DNA of 6,580 nt from Desulfobacteraceae bacterium (lineage in GTDB: Bacteria > Desulfobacterota > Desulfobacteria > Desulfobacterales > BuS5), in assembly GCA_030592105.1 (NCBI GenBank), contig JAUVKE010000150.1:1-6580 (forward strand). Direction: 5' to 3'. The position numbers and the translations under genes were made by a program. Below are positions 1 through 6,580 of this stretch, piece after piece. Below the pieces are notes generated by a model that did not search any database, was not told the DNA's origin, and worked only from the letters and a program-made list of their open reading frames with translations. Every line of letters starts with the position of its first letter. The stretch's first letter is position 1.

Positions 1-1020
1 CGAAAAGAGCTTTCATCCCGTTTTCAAATGGGTGATATAATTAGCAGCAGCAAGGCAATGAAAAAAATATTTAATATTCTTCCCCAGATATCAGAAAGCG
101 ATAGTACAATATTAATTGAAGGTGAGACAGGGACTGGCAAAGAACTTATCGCAAGAGCAATTCACAATTTAAGCCCGCGTAAAAATCATCCTTTTATTGC
201 AATTAATTGTGGAGCACTTCCAGATACTCTGCTGGAATCAGAACTTTTCGGCTATAAAGCTGGTGCTTTTACTAACGCAGTTAAGGATAAGCCAGGCTTT
301 TTTGCTGCTGCCAATGGAGGCACCATTCTTTTTGATGAGATTGGTGATATCAGCTCTGCATTTCAGATAAAACTTCTCAGGGTACTTGAAGAACATGAAT
401 TCCAACCTCTTGGAGCTGTAAAAAAAGAAAAAACAGATGTACGAATTATAACTGCAACAAATAATAATATTTCCGGCTTAGTAAAAAAGGGAGAATTTCG
501 CATAGATCTTTTTTACCGTATAAATGTTGTACTGCTGAAACTTCCATCACTTAGAGAACGTCTGGAGGACATTCCGCTTCTTGTTGAACATTTTATTGCC
601 AAATTAAATAGAATTAGTGGTAAATCCATTATTGGCATTGATCAGGAAGTGCTTAAAATTCTTATGTCTCATGATTTCCCGGGAAACATAAGAGAACTGG
701 AAAATATTATTGAACATGGCTTTGTGTTATGTTCATCCGGATATATTCAACGGCGGCATCTGCCTGAAATCTTATCTATGCAGTCTACGATTACAGAAAC
801 GTATAAATCTTTAAATGACCCGGTAAAATCCATAGAAAGAAAAATTATACTGAATGCTTTGAAAAAAAATAATTATAATCGCAAGGCTACTGCCAGTAGT
901 CTTGGCATACATAAAAGTACACTTTTTAGAAAGATTAATAAGCTGGATATCCGAATTCCGGGAATTGACGGTCGGTCAAAACATAAAAAAAACATGCCGG
1001 AAACCAGGAATATCTTTTAA
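1..1020 (+). CDS. Sigma-54-dependent transcriptional activator (AAA+ and Fis-type HTH), 5' end outside window
   Basis: This is an enhancer-binding protein that uses ATP hydrolysis to remodel sigma-54 RNA polymerase. The frame is open back to base 1, with nine codons before the first ATG at 28 that read like the usual linker before an AAA+ domain. The true start, and probably a PAS, GAF or receiver sensory domain, therefore lies upstream. Numbering from the Met at 28: Walker A GETGTGKE at 32-39; the sigma-54 contact loop at 79-84, which reads GAFTNA instead of GAFTGA; Walker B ILFDEI at 100-105; an arginine-finger region FRIDLFYRI at 157-165 (R158, R164); the LRERxEDI box at 175-182; and sensor [10 protein letters not shown] at 217-224. 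A Fis-like helix-turn-helix lies at about 268-308, around [18 protein letters not shown], followed by a short basic tail. The stop is 13 bp before the ATG chosen for the next gene, so the two may be cotranscribed. The family call is secure; signal and target genes are unknown. Confidence 0.95.
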   Translation, partial: RKELSSRFQMGDIISSSKAMKKIFNILPQISESDSTILIEGETGTGKELIARAIHNLSPRKNHPFIAINCGALPDTLLESELFGYKAGAFTNAVKDKPGFFAAANGGTILFDEIGDISSAFQIKLLRVLEEHEFQPLGAVKKEKTDVRIITATNNNISGLVKKGEFRIDLFYRINVVLLKLPSLRERLEDIPLLVEHFIAKLNRISGKSIIGIDQEVLKILMSHDFPGNIRELENIIEHGFVLCSSGYIQRRHLPEILSMQSTITETYKSLNDPVKSIERKIILNALKKNNYNRKATASSLGIHKSTLFRKINKLDIRIPGIDGRSKHKKNMPETRNIF

Positions 1021-1033
1021 GAGTTTGATGCCA

Positions 1034-1144
1034 ATGAATTTTACAACATTGAAATATTACGCTATCATAAAACCTGTTGATAAGATTTTTATTTATTTAT
1101 CAGTTTTTATTGCAATATTTTATTTAGGAGGTCAAGTGTCCGCA
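1034..1144 (+). other. Possible signal peptide or signal anchor of the DUF255 protein
   Basis: The first 37 codons encode a basic N-region (K7, K13, K17), a hydrophobic run from about residue 18 to 31 ([14 protein letters not shown]) and a VSA/S cleavage-like site after residue 37. This fits a Sec signal peptide with a rather long N-region, or an uncleaved anchor. The stretch is far more AT-rich than the body of the gene. Non-coding AT-rich DNA read in this frame would also give Ile, Phe, Leu and Tyr, so the resemblance could be accidental if translation starts at GTG 1136. Confidence 0.5.
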
Positions 1145-3241
1145 AGTGAAGAAAAAACAAAAAAAGCTTTAAATCATTTGATTAATGAAAAGAGCCCGTA
1201 CCTTCTGCAACACGTCAGTAATCCGGTGGATTGGTATCCCTGGGGTGAAACAGCCTTTCAAAAAGCAAAAAAGGAGAATAAGCCTGTTTTTCTTTCAATT
1301 GGCTATGCCACATGTCACTGGTGTCATGTTATGGCCAATGAGTCCTTTGAAGACAAAGAGGTTGCTGATCTCTTAAACAAATATTATATCGCTGTCAAGG
1401 TAGACCGTGAAGAGCGGCCAGATGTGGATAAGATATATATGTCCGTCTGCCAGTCCATGACTGGACGTGGCGGCTGGCCACTAACTATCTTCATGACACC
1501 TGATGGCAAGCCTTTTTTTGCCGGCACCTATTTCCCAAAATCCAGCCGCATGGGTATGCCGGGCCTCATGAATATTTTGAAGCAGATTGCTGATATGTGG
1601 GGAAATGACAGGCAAAAAATATTAAACGTGAGCGATGAAATTACAAGTACCATTCAGCCGCAGCAGGGTTTAAAGACTCCTGTTAATACGGTAAATATAG
1701 AAACACTAAGAAAGGGCTATCGGCAGTTTGAAAATAATTTCGATGCAAAATGGGGCGGTTTTGGGGCTGCACCTAAATTTCCAACACCCCACCACCTTAC
1801 CTTTCTTTTGAGATGGCACAAGCGAAACGCTGAGCCATCTGCCCTTAAAATGGTAAAAAAAACCCTCATCGCCATGAGAAGGGGAGGCATCTTTGATCAA
1901 ATCGGTTTTGGTTTTCACCGCTATTCGGTTGATGCAAAGTGGCTGGTTCCCCACTTTGAAAAGATGCTCTACGATCAGGCATTACTGGCAAACGCCTATA
2001 TTGAAGCATATCAGGCAACAAAAGAAAAAAAATTTGCTATCACAGCGCAAGAAATTTTTACCTATGTACTGCGTGACATGACAGCTCCCAATGGAGGATT
2101 TTATTCGGCAGAAGACGCGGATAGTGAGGGAAAAGAAGGGATCTTTTATGTTTGGAAACGAAAGGATATTATAGATCATTTGGGCGAAAAAGAGGGGAAT
2201 CTTTTTTGCCGTTTTTATAGCATCAGCGATAAGGGCAACTTTGAAGAAGGTTTTAGCATCCCGTACATCTCCCTTTCTCTTAAAGACTTTGCCAAACAAG
2301 AGGGGATGGAAGCCGGAAAACTTGAGAAACGTCTAATGAATTCCAGACGACAACTCTTTATTGTCCGTGAGAAACGGGTACATCCACTCAAGGATGATAA
2401 AATTTTGACATCCTGGAACGGGCTTATGATTGCCGCTTTATCAAAGGGATACCAGGCCATGGGGGATAAAAAATATGCTGATGCTGCCGTGGCTGCGGCC
2501 GATTTTATTCTGACAAAACTTCGAGGAACAGATGGACGTTTGTTCCGTCGTTTTCGCCATGGTGATGTTGCCTATCCAGGGTATCTTGATGACTATGCAT
2601 TTTTAGTCTGGGGGCTCATCGAATTATATGAAGCTACTTTTGAAGTTCATTATCTTGAAGAGGCTCTTGCCTTGAATAAAACAATGATAGATATTTTCTG
2701 GGACAAAAAAGACGGCGGGCTTTATTTTACAGGAAAAGGAAATGAAGTTTTAATAACAGTTAGCAAAGAGGCCTACGATGGGGCTTTGCCTTCGGGGAAC
2801 TCGGTGGCGGCCCTGAATTTTTTACGCCTGGGCCGCATGACCGGAAATGTTGATTTGGAACAAAAGGCGGAGCAGCTGATTCGAGCGTTTTCCGGTAATG
2901 TAGATGCTCATCCCATGGGGTATACTCAGCTGCTTGCTGCCGTCAATTTTATTGCCGGTCCGGCACAGGAAATCGTTATTGCGGGGGATCCTGCTCATAA
3001 GAGTACTCAATCCATGATCAAGGCTATTCAGAAAAAATTTCTGCCCAATAAAGTGGTGCTGCTTTATAATGATGGCCCGGAAGGCAAAAAGCTTGAGGCT
3101 TTATCCCCTTTTGTACAGGGGATGGGACCTGTAAATCAGGAACCAGCCGCCTATGTGTGCAAACAGTATACCTGCCAGTTTCCTGTAACAGAAGTGAATA
3201 AATTGGATTCATTGCTGGAGAATAAGGGGTCAAATTTTTAG
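1034..3241 (+). CDS. DUF255 / SPATA20-YyaL family protein: thioredoxin-like domain plus alpha/alpha-toroid domain
   Basis: With the ATG at 1034 the product is 735 aa, against roughly 690 aa as I recall for cytoplasmic YyaL-type members. The N-terminal thioredoxin-like domain (about 45-205) carries the family signature [10 protein letters not shown] (51-60), a CHWC redox motif (C94, C97), [10 protein letters not shown] (121-130) and GGWP (146-149). The rest resembles the (alpha/alpha)6 fold of N-acylglucosamine 2-epimerase-like enzymes, with [10 protein letters not shown] (241-250), HFEKML (307-312) and [11 protein letters not shown] (359-369). A C-terminal CX4C (C709, C714) ends the core. The biochemical role of the family is not established; a thiol-redox or sugar-related function is only inferred from folds. 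Start choice is uncertain. ATG 1034 has AAGAG ten bases upstream and gives a signal-peptide-like N-terminus. ATG 1028 is two codons earlier. GTG 1136 sits behind AGGAGG and would give a 701-aa cytoplasmic protein. The frame is also open upstream to an ATG at 902, but that overlaps the activator gene and is unlikely. Confidence 0.93.
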   Translation: MNFTTLKYYAIIKPVDKIFIYLSVFIAIFYLGGQVSASEEKTKKALNHLINEKSPYLLQHVSNPVDWYPWGETAFQKAKKENKPVFLSIGYATCHWCHVMANESFEDKEVADLLNKYYIAVKVDREERPDVDKIYMSVCQSMTGRGGWPLTIFMTPDGKPFFAGTYFPKSSRMGMPGLMNILKQIADMWGNDRQKILNVSDEITSTIQPQQGLKTPVNTVNIETLRKGYRQFENNFDAKWGGFGAAPKFPTPHHLTFLLRWHKRNAEPSALKMVKKTLIAMRRGGIFDQIGFGFHRYSVDAKWLVPHFEKMLYDQALLANAYIEAYQATKEKKFAITAQEIFTYVLRDMTAPNGGFYSAEDADSEGKEGIFYVWKRKDIIDHLGEKEGNLFCRFYSISDKGNFEEGFSIPYISLSLKDFAKQEGMEAGKLEKRLMNSRRQLFIVREKRVHPLKDDKILTSWNGLMIAALSKGYQAMGDKKYADAAVAAADFILTKLRGTDGRLFRRFRHGDVAYPGYLDDYAFLVWGLIELYEATFEVHYLEEALALNKTMIDIFWDKKDGGLYFTGKGNEVLITVSKEAYDGALPSGNSVAALNFLRLGRMTGNVDLEQKAEQLIRAFSGNVDAHPMGYTQLLAAVNFIAGPAQEIVIAGDPAHKSTQSMIKAIQKKFLPNKVVLLYNDGPEGKKLEALSPFVQGMGPVNQEPAAYVCKQYTCQFPVTEVNKLDSLLENKGSNF
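1126..1131 (+). promoter_or_regulatory. Strong Shine-Dalgarno AGGAGG before an internal in-frame GTG
   Basis: AGGAGG ends four bases before the GTG at 1136-1138, which is in frame with the DUF255 protein (residue 35 of the 735-aa form). It is the best ribosome-binding sequence near this gene, and initiation here would produce a form without the hydrophobic N-terminus. The spacing is short but usable. The same bases encode Leu-Gly-Gly in the longer form, so it could be coincidental. Confidence 0.4.
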
Positions 3242-3263
3242 TCTTGATATTTGATTAATAAAT

Positions 3264-3331
3264 AAAACAGGCATTGTTAATTTAGCATAGCTGAAAGGTC
3301 ACCTTATATCAGTTTAAAAATGCTGTTTTTT
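3264..3331. terminator. Candidate bidirectional terminator between convergent genes
   Basis: AAAACAGGCATT (3264-3275) pairs with AATGCTGTTTT (3319-3329), leaving one bulged G. On the plus strand the right arm runs into six T residues (3326-3331). On the minus strand the other arm runs into TTTTATTTATT. The roughly 43-base interior holds its own small hairpin: CTGA-AAGG (3291-3298), loop TCA, CCTT (3302-3305), an ATA bulge, then TCAG (3309-3312). The position between the stop at 3241 and the convergent stop at 3341 fits a shared terminator. The outer stem is AT-rich and the loop long, so its strength is uncertain. Confidence 0.55.
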
Positions 3332-3340
3332 AAAATCAGC

Positions 3341-4117
3341 TTATCCTGCTTTTTCCATGGCAATAAGTGCGGCTCCAAGTGCCCCGACAATCTGTGGTTC
3401 CTCAGGTATATAAAGGGTTAAGCCCAATTTTTTTTCAATCGCTTTTACAACACCAATATTTTTAGCTACACCACCACTCATGGCAATTTTTTTCTCTCCC
3501 CCCACTCTTTCCAGTAAACCAAGGACTCTTCCTGTGATGGATTGATGGATGCCGTTAATAATGTTTTCAACCGACACACCTTCTGCGATCAAGGATATAA
3601 CTTCGGATTCGGCAAAAACAGTGCACATATTTGAAATTGAAACGGATTGGGTCGATTTCAGCGAAATATGGCCCATCTCTTCCAGTTTTACTTCAAGTGC
3701 CCTGGCCATGACTTCTAAAAAACGTCCTGTTCCGGCAGCACATTTGTCATTCATGGCAAATTTCATCACTTTTCCGTTTTTATTAATTGAAATTGCCTTA
3801 CTGTCTTGTCCGCCAATGTCAATGATACTGCCTGTATTGGGATATAAAAAATGCATTCCCCTGGCATGACAGGTGATTTCAGTCACTTGGTCATCAACAA
3901 AATCAACACTTTTTCGGCCGTAACCTGTTGAAAGAACATAGTCAATATCTTTCCTTTTTATCCTGGCAGTTTCAATGGCCTGTTCAAAAGAGATTAATGA
4001 TGCTTTTTTGCTGCTTGCACCGGTGGGAATAATGCTATAAGCCTGGATATTTTTTTTATCATCAATTATAACCGTGTCTGTTGACAAAGAACCGATATCA
4101 ATACCTGCTGTTATCAT
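3341..4117 (-). CDS. ATP-dependent activator of 2-hydroxyacyl-CoA dehydratase (BadF/BadG/BcrA/BcrD, HgdC/HadI-like)
   Basis: This 258-aa protein is the size of HgdC/BcrD-type activators. The family forms a homodimer that bridges one [4Fe-4S] cluster and uses ATP hydrolysis to push a low-potential electron into its partner dehydratase or reductase in the cytoplasm. Visible ASKHA-fold motifs are the phosphate-binding loop GIDIGSLSTD (5-14), the second phosphate motif DIGGQDSK (100-107) and the adenosine-side motif GGVAKN (215-220). The two cluster cysteines are C126 in KCAAGTGRFLEV and C165 in NMCTVFAESE. It is the last gene of the operon; its ATG overlaps the upstream stop by 4 bp (ATGA), with AAGGA nine bases ahead of the start inside the preceding gene, so translation is probably coupled. 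It is the only activator here, unlike the BcrA/BcrD pair of classical ATP-dependent benzoyl-CoA reductase, which favours a homodimeric HgdC/HadI-like mode. No gene symbol is given because the substrate is unknown. Confidence 0.93.
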   Translation of the reverse strand: MITAGIDIGSLSTDTVIIDDKKNIQAYSIIPTGASSKKASLISFEQAIETARIKRKDIDYVLSTGYGRKSVDFVDDQVTEITCHARGMHFLYPNTGSIIDIGGQDSKAISINKNGKVMKFAMNDKCAAGTGRFLEVMARALEVKLEEMGHISLKSTQSVSISNMCTVFAESEVISLIAEGVSVENIINGIHQSITGRVLGLLERVGGEKKIAMSGGVAKNIGVVKAIEKKLGLTLYIPEEPQIVGALGAALIAMEKAG

Positions 4118-5343
4118 AAGCCTTCTTCCTTTCGCTGGTTCAACATTTCAATAAAACTTTGAATTCTGGTATAAATTTGCCCTGGAGAAAAAGGTCTTGG
4201 ATCCACGAGATCAACATCAAGGTTTAAAAAGGGTATATTTATATCTTCCAATGCTTTTTGAATAACACCAACGCCGCCGATGGATTGACGGCAACCCCAG
4301 TGGGAAAAATGGATAACTCCATCAACATTGTAATCCTTTATACTTTTAATGACCCAGTTAATCCGTTTTTCTATGGTTCCTAAAATAGGCTGTGAAATAA
4401 CTTTTCTGGCCAGACTTTTTAAGGGGATTTCTTCATCAATTTCTTCCCAGGTCACATCTGTGAGTTCAGTCATCACCATATTTGAGCCCATTTCCTTTTC
4501 AAGCCAGTTATAGATTTGGGTTTTAAAGGTTGGCGGCGGTATCATTATAAGAAGTCTGAATTTTTCTTGATTTTCAGATGATCTAACAGGTGATGTTTCG
4601 ATTTCTTTTATTAAGTTTTCTATTAAGTCAGGAACCTCGGGCAATCCCCAGAGCTGGGTAATCAATACGTATAATGAGTTTATAGCTCGTGGACCATGAA
4701 ATGGGGTGGGGGATCTTTTCCTTAATTCATTTAATCTCATTAAGGCGCTACGTGATCGATTTGATATTTTTATAACTTCTAATAATCTTTTTTCTGATAA
4801 TGTCCGGCCGCTGATACGTTCAAGCTGCGGTATAATTGTTTTGAACTGATCTTCAATATAATCAGCACTTTTTTGATTAAGGCTGTCTGGCATAAAAGGA
4901 GCTTCTAAAACCAATGGTTTAATTTGATGCCTTTCCCCAAAAATATTCATTAATTTAATCTGTCCGTCACATATATTTGATACAGATAAAATTGATGACG
5001 GCTTTGGCCACATCCCCTTTGCATCAGCACCAACAGCGCATCGATGAAAAGAGCAGCAGAACATATTTGAATATTTTCTTTCAACAAATTCCAAAAGATC
5101 ACCGCTCAAGTTAAAACCGGAGAGCATTCCTGATGCGATTTCAGGATAAAAAGTAAGATAACCCAAGGCCAATGGAATCTCCGGTGGAAAGTTAAAACCG
5201 ATCCAGCTGACAGGCTGATTTCCTTCAAAGCACTTGAGCACATTTTTAGCCCAAACCAGATTGATCTCTTGTTTAGCGTTTGGTGAATTTTCAAGTTCCT
5301 TTTCAAGTCCTGCAACCATTTTTTCACAAGCACGTTTAAACAT
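4114..5343 (-). CDS. 2-hydroxyacyl-CoA dehydratase family subunit (HgdA/HadB/BcrB-like), 409 aa
   Basis: This is one half of a heterodimeric radical dehydratase or reductase of the HgdB/BcrC superfamily (2-hydroxyglutaryl-CoA dehydratase D-component family), which binds a [4Fe-4S] cluster near the acyl-CoA site. Three probable ligand positions are visible: C97 in CCSFHRCAVG (96-105), C125 in NICDGQ and C351 in HWGCRQSIGG. C96 and C102 lie close to C97 and leave some ambiguity over the first ligand. The C-terminal domain has the family pattern: IPFLNLDVDLVDPR (370-383) followed by TRIQSFIEML (392-401). The ATG has a good AGAGGT (5348-5353) four bases upstream. It starts 39 bp after the other dehydratase subunit and overlaps the activator gene by 4 bp, so all three are very likely one transcript. 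The size and the WGC-type third cysteine place it on the larger (BcrB/HgdA) side of the pair. The substrate is undetermined; assignment to dehydration rather than ring reduction is inference. Confidence 0.92.
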   Translation of the reverse strand: MFKRACEKMVAGLEKELENSPNAKQEINLVWAKNVLKCFEGNQPVSWIGFNFPPEIPLALGYLTFYPEIASGMLSGFNLSGDLLEFVERKYSNMFCCSFHRCAVGADAKGMWPKPSSILSVSNICDGQIKLMNIFGERHQIKPLVLEAPFMPDSLNQKSADYIEDQFKTIIPQLERISGRTLSEKRLLEVIKISNRSRSALMRLNELRKRSPTPFHGPRAINSLYVLITQLWGLPEVPDLIENLIKEIETSPVRSSENQEKFRLLIMIPPPTFKTQIYNWLEKEMGSNMVMTELTDVTWEEIDEEIPLKSLARKVISQPILGTIEKRINWVIKSIKDYNVDGVIHFSHWGCRQSIGGVGVIQKALEDINIPFLNLDVDLVDPRPFSPGQIYTRIQSFIEMLNQRKEEGL

Positions 5344-5382
5344 TATTACCTCTGCAACGATTATTCAATCGGGTTTTTAAGG

Positions 5383-6483
5383 TTAAAATTGAAGTGATTC
5401 CACAAAGGCCTGGATTCTAGTTTGCAAAGAGCCATAACTGCCCTGGATATAATCGCCTTCAATATTTAAAACCGGAATATCATGCTCTTCAAAAAAATCG
5501 ACAACCATGGGCAGATCCCACATGTAATTATCACAAAATTTTATAATATAATAGATAACGCCATCAATCTTGTGTTCTTTAGCAAGCCGCAGGAGATGGG
5601 CTTTACGACCATTTTCATCCAGCATTCGTGAGCATGGGGCTTTATTCAGATATCTTTCGGCGAGCCCATAAAAAGGATCAATATTATCTGAAACCATATA
5701 ATCAAAATGCCGGCTTCCGTTGCAAAGTTCATTTATAACAACGTGGGCACCTGCATCTTCAATCAGTTTGATCTGATCAGGCTTATCAATAATGCAGCCT
5801 GTTAATAGAATTCTAACACCTTTTTGCACTTTTTTTTCATTTGATAAACCTTCAAGAAATTGATTCAGTTTATCATTGAATTTTTCCCGATTGCATTGTG
5901 TGGCCATCTGCATAATATAAAAGGCTGTCATGCTGCTTATCAAATGATTGCTTGTAAGTTCTGATACCCTTTTAATGAGTAATCGGGTATGGTTAAAGAT
6001 TTGAATACTCTTTTTTAATGATTCAGCGGTTATTTTTTGGGGGCTCTGTTTTTCAAGCTGAAATGCGAAATCTTTAAGCATTTCCGCATAAAAAGCAACG
6101 CTTTCCTGATGTTTGTCTCTGGGCGGGTCAAGATAGAAAGTTGAATCCTTTTGCAAAAATGTTGACCATGCATCAAATAACCGCCGCATGGCATCACAGG
6201 AGTTGGTAAATACAACTGCTGAAAGATGACTAAATTTACCTTCCATTGCATCATCAAAAAGACTGCGAACAAATGGACACATATTACTATGCAGCAATAT
6301 ATCTGCTTTGGTGATAGGTCTCCCCGATCCGCTGATCCGAATGGGATGAAAACCGGAGGCGTGAATGATTTCCTCGGGAACATAACTGCAAAGCCAGCCT
6401 GCGAGCCTGTCTGTTTCATTATAAAGAGAGTCCGAAAGATCCAACCCTGTTTTTTTAAGTTCCTTTAATAATAGCTTTGTCAT
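5383..6483 (-). CDS. 2-hydroxyacyl-CoA dehydratase family subunit (HgdB/HadC/BcrC-like), 366 aa
   Basis: First gene of the dehydratase operon and partner of the 409-aa subunit. Numbering from the ATG, the three cluster cysteines sit in textbook positions: C69 in MCPFVRS, C96 in NSCDAMRR and C317 in KFCDNYMWD. The C-terminal half begins with GVRILLTGC (222-230), a Rossmann-like strand-turn, and ends with IPVLNIEGDY (336-345) and TRIQAF (355-360), matching the family end. The length is typical for the smaller subunit. There are two possible starts: ATG at 6483, preceded by GAG seven bases upstream, and an in-frame GTG at 6495 that would add four residues (Met-Arg-Lys-Leu). I prefer the ATG because the GTG has only an A-rich upstream stretch. 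The protein should be cytoplasmic and oxygen-sensitive by analogy to characterised members. The substrate acyl-CoA cannot be told from sequence alone. Confidence 0.93.
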   Translation of the reverse strand: MTKLLLKELKKTGLDLSDSLYNETDRLAGWLCSYVPEEIIHASGFHPIRISGSGRPITKADILLHSNMCPFVRSLFDDAMEGKFSHLSAVVFTNSCDAMRRLFDAWSTFLQKDSTFYLDPPRDKHQESVAFYAEMLKDFAFQLEKQSPQKITAESLKKSIQIFNHTRLLIKRVSELTSNHLISSMTAFYIMQMATQCNREKFNDKLNQFLEGLSNEKKVQKGVRILLTGCIIDKPDQIKLIEDAGAHVVINELCNGSRHFDYMVSDNIDPFYGLAERYLNKAPCSRMLDENGRKAHLLRLAKEHKIDGVIYYIIKFCDNYMWDLPMVVDFFEEHDIPVLNIEGDYIQGSYGSLQTRIQAFVESLQF

Positions 6484-6534
6484 AAGTTTTCTCACTTTTT
6501 CTTTTTAGTACCTTAGGGAACTTACAGAAAATAA

Positions 6535-6580
6535 TCTACGCATCCTGCTTGCCCTTTTGTCCGTCTTCTACGTTGCGGTA
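6535..6580. other. GC-richer edge segment: possible dispersed repeat or tail of an upstream gene
   Basis: The last ~46 bases are richer in G+C than the AT-rich leader next to them. They contain two near copies of a CTACG-type word (6536-6540 and 6569-6573). On the minus strand the first 14 codons from the window edge are open and end in TAG at 6538-6536, but another frame is also open, so coding is not shown. The segment resembles intergenic repeat sequence I associate with Desulfobacteraceae genomes; this is a recollection, not a search result. Confidence 0.2.
6540..6554 (-). promoter_or_regulatory. Weak sigma-54-like (-24/-12) promoter candidate upstream of the dehydratase operon
   Basis: Read on the minus strand, GGGCAAGCAGGATGC keeps the invariant GG-N10-GC spacing. 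It matches TGGCACG at five of seven -24 positions and TTGCA at three of five -12 positions. A start about 12 bases downstream would give a leader of roughly 45 nt before the ATG at 6483. The match is partial, could be chance, and overlaps the edge segment described separately. No convincing sigma-70 pair was seen in the rest of the leader. Confidence 0.2.

Noticed and set aside
902..1033. Extending the DUF255 gene upstream to the ATG at 902
   Set aside because: This would overlap the conserved HTH of the activator by about 120 bp in another frame, and the added residues resemble nothing in the family. A start at 1028 or later is far more likely.
1982..2299. Minus-strand open frame of 105 codons inside the DUF255 gene
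   Set aside because: It lies entirely opposite conserved coding sequence, has low-complexity Phe/Cys-rich content and no recognisable motif.
3549..3869. Plus-strand open frame of 106 codons opposite the activator ATPase gene
   Set aside because: It is antisense to both cluster-cysteine motifs of the activator; the coding signal is clearly on the minus strand.
6030..6419. Minus-strand open frame of 129 codons overlapping the 366-aa dehydratase subunit
   Set aside because: It is a shifted frame of the same strand; the real frame carries all family motifs across this region.
3341..6483. Naming the operon as bcr (benzoyl-CoA reductase) genes
   Set aside because: A second activator-type ATPase subunit (BcrA) is missing, and sulfate reducers that degrade aromatics are known to use the unrelated class II Bam enzyme. 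The evidence supports only the superfamily.
3341..6483. Double-cubane cluster protein system (YjiM/YjiL-like)
   Set aside because: That system pairs one dehydratase-like protein with one activator; here two distinct subunits with separate cysteine sets are present, fitting a heterodimer.
6484..6495. GTG at 6495 as the start of the 366-aa subunit
   Set aside because: It is possible but preceded only by an A-rich stretch; the ATG four codons later has a GAG at suitable spacing. The difference is four residues.
1..6580. CRISPR array, tRNA, rRNA, transposase or phage genes
   Set aside because: No regularly spaced repeats, cloverleaf-like sequence, terminal inverted repeats or transposase motifs were seen; almost all of the window is accounted for by five genes.

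Overview
The window is protein-coding sequence from an AT-leaning anaerobic bacterium. The best guess is a sulfate-reducing deltaproteobacterium of the Desulfobacterales (Desulfobacter/Desulfobacula-like). This is inferred from the gene types (a PAS-linked style sigma-54 activator, a BcrC/BcrB/BcrD-like 2-hydroxyacyl-CoA dehydratase cassette) and moderate base composition. No taxonomic marker gene is present, so the assignment is tentative.

There are two convergent blocks. The left block (1-3241, plus strand) holds the 3' part of a sigma-54-dependent transcriptional activator whose N-terminal sensory domain lies off the window. Immediately downstream is a large DUF255/SPATA20-type protein with a thioredoxin-like domain (CxxC) fused to an alpha/alpha-toroid domain. 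The 5' end of that second gene is ambiguous. One start gives an exported or membrane-anchored protein; another, behind a strong Shine-Dalgarno sequence, gives a cytoplasmic one.

The right block (3341-6483, minus strand, read from right to left) is a compact three-gene operon. It encodes two different 2-hydroxyacyl-CoA dehydratase/benzoyl-CoA reductase family subunits (366 and 409 aa), each with the three cysteines expected to hold a [4Fe-4S] cluster. The third product is a 258-aa ASKHA-fold ATPase activator with its two cluster cysteines. The gaps are 39 bp and then a 4-bp ATGA overlap, which implies translational coupling. Together they should form an ATP-driven, radical (ketyl) dehydratase or reductase acting on an acyl-CoA. 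The substrate cannot be read from the window, and no CoA-transferase, ligase or ferredoxin gene is visible.

The blocks are separated by about 100 bp containing a hairpin that could terminate both. The last ~100 bp (right edge) should contain the promoter of the dehydratase operon. A weak GG-N10-GC sigma-54-like site is visible there, in a segment that may instead belong to a dispersed repeat or to an upstream gene. No tRNA, rRNA, CRISPR array or transposase was recognised. Nothing here is clearly a new system; the points of most interest are the unassigned dehydratase cassette, the start-site and localisation ambiguity of the DUF255 protein, and the altered GAFTGA loop of the activator.
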